From Streptomyces sp. I6 (lineage in GTDB: Bacteria > Actinomycetota > Actinomycetes > Streptomycetales > Streptomycetaceae), in the NCBI GenBank assembly GCA_003725745.1, contig RHDP01000001.1, positions 1,581,501 through 1,645,500 of the forward strand: DNA of 64,000 nucleotides, in the 5' to 3' direction. Numbering within the stretch: the first letter of the stretch is position 1; every line of letters starts with the position of its first letter. Positions 57,810 to 64,000 of this stretch are shown piece after piece. The notes beneath the pieces were generated by a model. It was given only the letters and a program-made list of their open reading frames with translations, did no database searches and was not told the DNA's origin. A program made the translations under genes and the position numbers.

Positions 57810-58522
57810 ACCGTCCCCCTCCTTCCCGGCCGTCCCGCGTCCGGCGGGCCGGCGCTCCCCCGCGCCACGGACAACGCGAGTACCGCGAGCCACCCTGCCA
57901 CGGTCAGCACCTGGAGTCGCTGCCCTGCGCCGAGCCACCAGACGCCGCGGCCGGCCTCGAAGGCGGCGACGGCGGTCAGCGTCCAGGCGGTGGCGGCGAG
58001 TTCGACGGCGAGGAGCGCCGGGCCGGCCCGGCCCAGTGCGGGCCACCGGCGGTAGCGGCGTGCGGCGACCGTGAGCGCGGCCATGCCGGCCACCGCGCCG
58101 GCCATGGCGAGGGTGGAGCTGTAGGCGTGCGCGGTGTGCGTGGCCGGGACGAGGCCCGCGGTCTCCCGGGCGGCGCACTCCGGGTCGCCGGTGGGCGCGC
58201 AGCTGAGCGGCAGTCGCGAGTCGACGGCGGTCGCCAGGCCGAAGACGGCGAGGGCGGCCCAGCCGGCGACGCACCACGGCCGCCGCGGGAGCGTCAGCAG
58301 CGCGGTGGCCGACCCGGCGAGGACGAGCAGTCCGGCGGCGAGGTCCGTGGCCCGGAAGAGGCCGCCGAAGGGCTGGTCCGCTGCCGAGAGTTCGCTCACG
58401 TACGCCTGGACCGGGTCGAGGCCGGTAGCCAGGAGCAGTTCGAGCACCCAGGCGGTGTAGAACAGGGCGCCGAGCGCGATGAGCATCGCGACAGATCTGG
58501 ATGTACCGGATGTTTCGGGCAT
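57806..58522 (-). CDS. DUF998 family integral membrane protein
   Basis: A 238-residue protein with six predicted membrane segments, starting LIALGALFYTAWVLELLLATG. The family motif PVQAYVSELSAADQPFGGLFRATD follows helix one, and a periplasmic loop carries two cysteines (LSCAPTGDPECAARE). DUF998 proteins are of unknown function, often next to hydrolases as here. The ATG at 58522 begins MPETSGTS. Divergent from the multicopper oxidase gene by 92 nt. Confidence 0.88.
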   Translation of the reverse strand: MPETSGTSRSVAMLIALGALFYTAWVLELLLATGLDPVQAYVSELSAADQPFGGLFRATDLAAGLLVLAGSATALLTLPRRPWCVAGWAALAVFGLATAVDSRLPLSCAPTGDPECAARETAGLVPATHTAHAYSSTLAMAGAVAGMAALTVAARRYRRWPALGRAGPALLAVELAATAWTLTAVAAFEAGRGVWWLGAGQRLQVLTVAGWLAVLALSVARGSAGPPDAGRPGRRGTV

Positions 58523-58614
58523 CGTGCCCCATGCTAGGTCGTGCTGCGTTCAGCCCCGCCCGGGGCCCGTCCCCAGCGGGGGCGGTGCGCGCATGTTCGA
58601 CCAACCGGAGGGCC

Positions 58615-60366
58615 ATGTCCAGTCAGGAGCACACCCGTCAGACCTCCCCCACCCGCCGCGCCGTGCTCGGCGCGGGGATCGCCGCCGTCGGGTCGGGGCT
58701 GCTCGCCGCCTGCTCCGGCGGAGGGTCGGACGACCGCGGCCGCGGCGCCGCGGGCGCACCCGCCCAGGCTTCCTCCCCCGCCGACGGCCGGAAGGTCGGC
58801 GGCCCGGCGGCGGAGGGCAGTGTGGGACCGCTCCGCACGAGTACGTTCACGGCCACGCCGGGCACGATCGACATCGGCCGCGGGCGCACGTTCAGAACCT
58901 GGACGTACGACGGCCGGCTACCGGGCAAGGAGGTGCGGATCAACGAGGGCGACACTCTCGCACTCACCCTGTCCAACCATCTGCCGGCGCCCACCACCGT
59001 GCACTGGCACGGCATCGCCATCGAGAACAAGATGGACGGCGTACCGGGCGTGACGCAACCGGCGATCAAGCCGGGCGGGACGTTCGCCTACCGCTTCACC
59101 GTGCCGCACGCCGGCACCCACTGGTTCCACCCCCACTACGGCGTGCAGATCGACCGCGGTATGTACGCGCCGCTGATCGTGGAAGACCCGAAGGAGCCGC
59201 TGGTCTACGACCATGAGTGGATCATCGTCCTGGACGACTGGATCGACGGCGTGGACGGGTCCACTCCCGACGACGTGCTGGCGCAACTCCTCAAGGGCAA
59301 GCCCGCCATGGGGCACGGCAACGCTCACGACCGCGGCCACGGCGGCGGGGACGAGGAGCGGGACCGGAACCCCGGCGACGGGGACGGCGGCGACGGTGGC
59401 GACGGCGAGCGCGACGGACGTCCGCGCCCTCGCCCCTCCGGCGGGGTCGACGCCGGATACGGTCCGGCCGGTCCCCGGGAGCCTGACGCGGGCCATGGAT
59501 CGCCCGGGCCGGCCGGCGGCAGGGGACCGCGCCGGCTGATGAGCGACGCCACGAGCAAGCTGCTCGGCGGCCACGCGGGCGACGTCGCCTACCCGTACTA
59601 CCTGATCAACGGGCGTACGGCGGACCATCCGACGGAGTTCAAGGCCAAGCCGGGCGACCGGATCCGGCTGCGCATCATCAACGCCGGGGCCGAGACGGCG
59701 TTCCGGGTGGCGCTGGGCGGCCACGAGATGACCGTCGTCCACTCGGACGGCTTCCCCGTCCACCCGTACAAGACCGACGCGCTGCTGCTGGGCATGGCCG
59801 AGCGGTACGACGTGCTGGTCACCGCCAAGGACGGGGTGTTCCCGTTCACGGCACTCGCGGAGGGCAAGAGGGGCTCGGCGATGGCCGTGCTGCGCACGGG
59901 CGGCGGGCCGACGCCCAAGCCGTCCACCCGCCCGTCGGAACTGGACCGCAGGGTGCTGCAGTCGTCCGTGCACCTGCGCCCGGCGGAGTCGGTGGCCCTG
60001 GACCGGCGCCGCCCGGACCGTCTCATCCGGTTCACGCTGACCGGCGGCATGAAGCGCTACGACTGGGCGTTCGACCGGCGGCCGTACGACCCGGAGACAC
60101 TCCACCGGGTCGAGTACGGCGAGCGGGTGCGGCTGGTGGTCGTCAACGCCACGGACATGTGGCACCCCATGCACCTGCACGGCCACACCTTCGCGCTGGC
60201 CGGAATCGACTCCCTCGGCGCCCGCAAGGACACGACGATCCTGCTGCCGCACCGCAAACTGGTGGCTGACTTCGACGCGGACAATCCGGGCCTGTGGATG
60301 TTCCACTGCCACAACATCTACCACTCGGAGACCGGGATGATGACGACGCTGGCCTACGAGCGCTGA
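58615..60366 (+). CDS. multicopper oxidase, exported
   Basis: A 583-residue copper oxidase. The N-terminus has twin arginines (TSPTRRAVLGAG) and a lipobox-like LLAAC at about residue 33, so Tat export as a lipoprotein is likely. Copper motifs are HWHGIAI, HWFHPHYG, HPMHLHGH and the type-1/trinuclear motif HCHNIYHSETGMM. Between the first and second cupredoxin domains there is an insertion of about 80 residues, very rich in Gly, Asp, Arg and Pro with scattered His (HGNAHDRGHGGGDEE). Acts on the cell surface; copper or phenol oxidation cannot be told apart. ATG at 58615. Confidence 0.95.
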   Translation: MSSQEHTRQTSPTRRAVLGAGIAAVGSGLLAACSGGGSDDRGRGAAGAPAQASSPADGRKVGGPAAEGSVGPLRTSTFTATPGTIDIGRGRTFRTWTYDGRLPGKEVRINEGDTLALTLSNHLPAPTTVHWHGIAIENKMDGVPGVTQPAIKPGGTFAYRFTVPHAGTHWFHPHYGVQIDRGMYAPLIVEDPKEPLVYDHEWIIVLDDWIDGVDGSTPDDVLAQLLKGKPAMGHGNAHDRGHGGGDEERDRNPGDGDGGDGGDGERDGRPRPRPSGGVDAGYGPAGPREPDAGHGSPGPAGGRGPRRLMSDATSKLLGGHAGDVAYPYYLINGRTADHPTEFKAKPGDRIRLRIINAGAETAFRVALGGHEMTVVHSDGFPVHPYKTDALLLGMAERYDVLVTAKDGVFPFTALAEGKRGSAMAVLRTGGGPTPKPSTRPSELDRRVLQSSVHLRPAESVALDRRRPDRLIRFTLTGGMKRYDWAFDRRPYDPETLHRVEYGERVRLVVVNATDMWHPMHLHGHTFALAGIDSLGARKDTTILLPHRKLVADFDADNPGLWMFHCHNIYHSETGMMTTLAYER

Positions 60367-60392
60367 CCCCTCGGGCCCACCCGGGCGGGACG

Positions 60393-60629
60393 TGCCGGGC
60401 CTCCAGCCGAGGGGACGGGCCGGGCCACGGACCGGGGTATGCCGGGCCTCCAGCCGAGCGGACGGACCGGGCCACGCACGCACCGGGGCGGGCATCCCCG
60501 GCCGAGCGGACGGACCGGGCCACGGACCGGGGTATGCCGGGCCTCCAGCCGAGCGGACGGACCGGGCCACGCACGCACCGGGGCGGGCATCCCCGGCCGA
60601 GCGGACGGACCGGGCCACGGACCGGGCCC
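60393..60629. repeat. 95-bp tandem repeat upstream of nadE
   Basis: Two adjacent 95-bp copies begin TGCCGGGCCTCCAGCCGAG at 60440 and 60535, preceded by a half copy from 60393. Each unit is itself made of two related half units ending CGGACGGACCGGGCCACG. The copies appear essentially identical until the last few bases, so the duplication is recent. It fills most of the gap between the multicopper oxidase and nadE. Confidence 0.9.
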
Positions 60630-60692
60630 GGTGCCGCGGCACCCGGGAGTGGCGCGGGCCACACCGCCGGGACATCGCGTCAGAGAGACGAT

Positions 60693-60698
60693 TACACT
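60693..60698 (+). promoter_or_regulatory. -10 box for a probable leaderless nadE transcript
   Basis: TACACT lies only 6 nt before the GTG at 60705, with no ribosome binding site between. Transcription would start at or next to the GTG, so nadE mRNA is probably leaderless, which is common in Streptomyces. The -35 box is unclear. Confidence 0.5.
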
Positions 60699-60704
60699 GG
60701 GCAC

Positions 60705-62465
60705 GTGCCTCAACTTCGCCTCGCCATGAATCAGATCGACTCGACCGTCGGCGATCTCGCCGGAAACGCCGAGTCGATCCTGCGCTGGACCCGGCACGCC
60801 GCCGCGCAGGGCGCGCACCTCATCGCGTTCCCCGAGATGGCGCTGACCGGTTACCCCGTCGAGGACCTGGCCCTGCGATCGTCCTTCGTGGAGGCGTCAC
60901 GGACCGCCCTGCGCACGCTCGCCGCACGTCTCGCCGACGAGGGCTTCGGTGAGATCCCGGTGGTCGTCGGCTATCTCGACCGCTCCGAGAAGGCCCAGCC
61001 CCGCTACGGCCAGCCGGCCGGCGCCCCGCAGAACGCGGCGGCCGTGCTGCACGGCGGCCGGGTGGCGCTGACGTTCGCCAAGCACCACCTGCCCAACTAC
61101 GGCGTCTTCGACGAGTTCCGGTACTTCGTGCCGGGCGGCACCATGCCCGTGGTCCGCGTGCACGGTGTCGACGTCGCGCTCGCCATCTGCGAGGACCTCT
61201 GGCAGGACGGCGGCCGGGTCCCCGCCGCGCGTTCCGCGGGGGCCGGGCTGCTGCTCTCGATCAACGCCTCGCCGTACGAGCAGGACAAGGACGACACCCG
61301 CCTGGAGCTGGTCCGCAAGCGCGCCCAGGAGGCGGGCTGCACCACCGCGTACCTCGCGATGATCGGCGGCCAGGACGAACTCGTCTTCGACGGCGACTCG
61401 ATCGTCGTCGACCGCGACGGCGAGGTCGTGGCGCGCGCACCGCAGTTCGCCGAGGGCAGCGTGGTCCTGGACCTGGACCTCCCGGCCGCTTCCGCCGACG
61501 CCCCGACGGGCCTGGTGGACGACGGGTTGGCCATCGACCGGGTCGTCCTCTCCGAGGAGCCGCTCCCGGCGTACGAGCGGCAGCTGACGGGCGGCTACGC
61601 ACAGCGGCTCGAGGACGAGGAGGAGGTGTACTCGGCACTGGTCGTGGGCCTGCGCGCGTACGTCGCCAAGAACGGCTTCCGCTCGGTCGTCATCGGCCTC
61701 TCCGGAGGTATCGATTCCGCGCTGGTCGCCGCGATCGCCTGCGACGCCCTGGGGGCGGAGAACGTGTACGGCATCTCCATGCCGTCCAGGTACTCCTCGG
61801 ACCACTCCCGGGAGGACGCGGCCGAACTCGCCCGCCGCACCGGGCTGAACTTCCGCACCGTGCCGATCGAGCCGATGTTCGACGCCTTCATGGGATCGCT
61901 CTCGCTGACCGGCCTGGCGGAGGAGAACCTCCAGTCGCGGCTGCGCGGCACCACCCTGATGGCCGTCTCCAACCAGGAGGGGCACATCGTGCTCGCGCCG
62001 GGAAACAAGAGCGAACTGGCGGTCGGCTACTCGACGCTGTACGGCGATTCCGTCGGGGCCTACGGCCCGATCAAGGACGTCTACAAGTCCGCGGTCTTCC
62101 GGCTGGCGAGGTGGCGCAACCGGGCTGCCGAGGAGCGCGGACGGACCGCGCCGATCCCCGAGAACTCGATCGCCAAGCCTCCGAGCGCCGAGCTGCGGCC
62201 GGGTCAGGTGGACACCGACTCCCTCCCCGACTACGACGTGCTCGACCGGATCCTTGCGCTGTACGTCGACCGCGACCAGGGCAAGGACGCGATCGTGGCG
62301 GCGGGCCACGACGAGGAGCTGGTGGCGAGAGTGCTGCGGCTCGTCGACACCGCGGAGTACAAGCGGCGCCAGTACCCGCCGGGCACGAAGATCTCCGCGA
62401 AGGGCTTCGGCAAGGACCGCCGGCTGCCGATCACGAACCGCTGGCGCGAGACGACGGCCGGCTGA
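60705..62465 (+). CDS. nadE: glutamine-dependent NAD+ synthetase
   Basis: Last step of NAD+ synthesis: amidates nicotinate adenine dinucleotide with glutamine-derived ammonia. The 586-residue protein has an N-terminal CN-hydrolase glutaminase domain (AFPEMALTGYPVEDL with Glu, FAKHHLPNYGVFDEFRYF with Lys, ALAICEDLWQ with the Cys nucleophile). The C-terminal synthetase domain has VIGLSGGIDSALVAA (ATP-pyrophosphatase loop), PGNKSELAVGYSTLYGD and ISAKGFGKDRRLPITNRW. Length is usual for the actinobacterial two-domain short form. GTG at 60705 starts the conserved VPQLRLAMNQID. Confidence 0.96.
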   Translation: MPQLRLAMNQIDSTVGDLAGNAESILRWTRHAAAQGAHLIAFPEMALTGYPVEDLALRSSFVEASRTALRTLAARLADEGFGEIPVVVGYLDRSEKAQPRYGQPAGAPQNAAAVLHGGRVALTFAKHHLPNYGVFDEFRYFVPGGTMPVVRVHGVDVALAICEDLWQDGGRVPAARSAGAGLLLSINASPYEQDKDDTRLELVRKRAQEAGCTTAYLAMIGGQDELVFDGDSIVVDRDGEVVARAPQFAEGSVVLDLDLPAASADAPTGLVDDGLAIDRVVLSEEPLPAYERQLTGGYAQRLEDEEEVYSALVVGLRAYVAKNGFRSVVIGLSGGIDSALVAAIACDALGAENVYGISMPSRYSSDHSREDAAELARRTGLNFRTVPIEPMFDAFMGSLSLTGLAEENLQSRLRGTTLMAVSNQEGHIVLAPGNKSELAVGYSTLYGDSVGAYGPIKDVYKSAVFRLARWRNRAAEERGRTAPIPENSIAKPPSAELRPGQVDTDSLPDYDVLDRILALYVDRDQGKDAIVAAGHDEELVARVLRLVDTAEYKRRQYPPGTKISAKGFGKDRRLPITNRWRETTAG

Positions 62466-62713
62466 CACGCATCCGGACCGCGGCCAGCGGCGGTGCGCCG
62501 GGCGTTCGCCGGGCCCTTCCCCGCCGGGCCTCCCCCGCCGGGCCTCGTGGGGCCTCCGCGGCCGGCCCCCCTCGCCGGGTCTCCTCCTCGCCCGGGAGAC
62601 CCGGGCCCGGCGAGAAGACCCGCGAGGATCCGCGAGAGCCCCGCGAGGGCCGCCGAAGACCACACGAGGACCGGCGAAAGGCCCCGCAAGGGCCCTGCGT
62701 GCGGGAACGCCGG
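62466..62713. other. convergent intergenic region, nadE to EEP gene
   Basis: GC-rich with CCCCGCCGGGCCTC repeats at about 62518-62560 and GCGAGGATCCGCGAGAG near 62620. No gene supported; the repeats could form terminator hairpins for both sides. Confidence 0.4.
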
Positions 62714-63736
62714 TCAGAGCCGGACGCTGGCCGCTATGGGCAGATGGTCGCTGGCGGTGCGCGGCAGCGTCCAGGACGAGATCGGCTCGACCCCCTTCAC
62801 CATGATCTGGTCGATCCTGGCCATCGGGAACGACGCCGGCCAGCTGAAGCCGAAGCCGTCACCCGCGGCGCCCTGCGTGGAGCGCATCTGCGAGGTGACC
62901 GCGTTCAGGGAGCGGTCGTTCATCGTGCCGTTGAGGTCGCCGAGGAGCACGACCTTCCCCACCGGATCGCGGGCGATCGCCTCGCCCAGCGCGTCGGCGC
63001 TGGTGTCCCGCTGGCTCGCGGTGAAGCCCGCGTTCAACTTGACCCGCACCGAGGGCAGGTGCGCCACGTACACCGAGACGTCGCCGGACGGGGTGGCGAC
63101 GGTGGAGCGCATGGCGCGGACCCAGCCGAGCCGGATGTCGACCGGCCGGGTTTCGCTCATCGGGTACTTGCTCCACAGGCCGACGGTGCCCTGGACGGAG
63201 TGGTAGGGGTACTGGGGCTCAAGCGCCTTCTCGTACACCGGGACCGCGTCGCCGGTCAGCTCCTCCAGGGCGACGACGTCGGCGCCCGAGGCCGCGACCA
63301 TGCGGGCGGTGCCCTCCGGGTCGGTGTTCTCGGCGTTCACGTTGTGCGTGGCGACGGTGAGGTTCCCACCACCGCCCGCCTTGTCCGAAAGGAGTCCGCC
63401 GAAGAGGTTCAGCCACACGACCGCCGGGACGACCAGCGCGACGAGCGCCGTCGCGGAGCGCCGAAGGAGCGCGAGGACCAGCAGCACCGGCACCAGAAGC
63501 CCCAGCCAGGGAAGAAACGTCTCGGTGAGGCTGCCCACGTTGCCGATCCGGTTGGGGATCTGCGCGTGCAGGATCATCAGCAGGCCGGTGGCGACCGCGA
63601 CGGCCGCGACGACGACACCGCGCCGCCAGATGCCGGGATCCCCCCGCCAGGTATCGAGCAGGGCCCGGATCCGGGAACCGGAGCGGGGGGCCTCCGCGCT
63701 GCCGTGTTCCGTCTCCGTCTCGTATGCCTGCCGCAT
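62714..63736 (-). CDS. endonuclease/exonuclease/phosphatase family membrane protein
   Basis: A 340-residue protein. A cytosolic start is followed by three membrane segments (about 42-60, 72-92 and 98-116) and an extracytoplasmic EEP-fold domain with THNVNAENTDPEG (Asn/Glu metal site), VVALEEL, YVAHLPSV, LLGDLNGTMNDRS (Asp/Asn pair) and ASDHLPIAASV (catalytic Asp-His). All catalytic positions of the fold are present. Substrate could be nucleic acid, phospholipid head-groups or other phosphodiesters. ATG at 63736 chosen for GAGGAC upstream; a GTG 15 nt earlier is possible. Confidence 0.9.
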   Translation of the reverse strand: MRQAYETETEHGSAEAPRSGSRIRALLDTWRGDPGIWRRGVVVAAVAVATGLLMILHAQIPNRIGNVGSLTETFLPWLGLLVPVLLVLALLRRSATALVALVVPAVVWLNLFGGLLSDKAGGGGNLTVATHNVNAENTDPEGTARMVAASGADVVALEELTGDAVPVYEKALEPQYPYHSVQGTVGLWSKYPMSETRPVDIRLGWVRAMRSTVATPSGDVSVYVAHLPSVRVKLNAGFTASQRDTSADALGEAIARDPVGKVVLLGDLNGTMNDRSLNAVTSQMRSTQGAAGDGFGFSWPASFPMARIDQIMVKGVEPISSWTLPRTASDHLPIAASVRL

Positions 63737-64000
63737 GTGCGTAGTCCTCACTGCCTTGCCGTGCACACCCTGCCCGCCACGAACCCTAGGCGATGCGGGG
63801 GGGTGTTTCCGCCGTACGGGTTCGAGGACGGCCGGCCTCCGCGACAGGTTCCGATCAAGGCCCGTGGCGGCGCGGCTGTGACAGAACGCGCATACTGGCC
63901 GGCGGGGCGGACACCGTGCCGCGGGGCGGCGGAAGCGGGACGGCGCGGAGGCCGGGCGGCCCGGGGCCGGCGTGCGCGGCTGCCGGGCAGCGCGGTAGCC
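63737..64000. other. right-end non-coding sequence
   Basis: Presumed promoter region of the EEP gene. No gene start could be supported before the window ends. Confidence 0.4.

Noticed and set aside
60393-60629. CRISPR array
   Set aside because: Repeats are directly adjacent with no unique spacers, unit length is 95 bp and no cas genes are present.

Overview
The window is high-GC chromosomal DNA from a Streptomyces species. The evidence is the strongly G/C-biased third codon positions, frequent GTG starts with 4-bp GTGA stop/start overlaps, and a gene set that follows the well-known Streptomyces core from the lipA/glnA region through glnII and the maltose locus to glnE and glnA2. No tRNA, rRNA, CRISPR array or prophage was recognised.

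Layout. 1-5.4 kb: end of a probable lipA, two small conserved genes, an RDD membrane protein and glnA (type I glutamine synthetase) behind a GlnR-type operator. 4.6-8.7 kb: a minus-strand response regulator / sensor kinase / secreted helical protein / lipoprotein run, divergent from a beta-lactamase-fold serine hydrolase. 9.0-12.9 kb: an unusual three-gene unit (HalD/BesD-like Fe(II)/2-oxoglutarate enzyme, SAM methyltransferase, choline/carnitine-type acyltransferase), the best candidate for an undescribed pathway. 13-25 kb: small conserved genes, an RlpA-like secreted protein, glnII with a second GlnR-type site, a DUF1996 secreted protein, a sigma-like membrane protein and a TetR regulator. 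25.5-28 kb: two divergent IS110-family transposases. 28-46 kb: a starch/maltose island with a giant amylopullulanase, a secreted alpha-amylase with CBM20, malEFG, two alpha-glucosidase genes and two LacI/MalR repressors in mirror-image order. 46-53 kb: PAP2-type membrane enzyme, glnE, a VOC protein and glnA2. 53-64 kb: secreted/lipoprotein genes (DUF3105, DUF305), a CBS protein, a hydrolase, DUF998, a multicopper oxidase, nadE and a membrane-anchored EEP-family enzyme.

How it works together. Nitrogen: glnA1 carries the adenylylation Tyr397 that GlnE would modify; glnII is the eukaryotic-type enzyme; glnA2 lacks that Tyr and matches the gamma-glutamylpolyamine synthetase lineage. Carbon: extracellular amylase and pullulanase release maltodextrins, MalEFG imports them (its ATPase, probably MsiK, lies elsewhere), intracellular glucosidases hydrolyse them, and MalR-type repressors probably act at dyads in the malE/aglA and aml promoters.

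Sequence-quality caveat. Eight reading-frame breaks occur in six otherwise intact genes (RlpA-like gene, glnII, sigma-like gene, membrane protein, pulA three times, DUF305 gene). Every one is repaired by adding one base to a short G or C run, and the repaired glnII has the usual 343 codons. I read these as homopolymer undercalls in the assembly rather than true pseudogenes, and I annotate each gene across its break.
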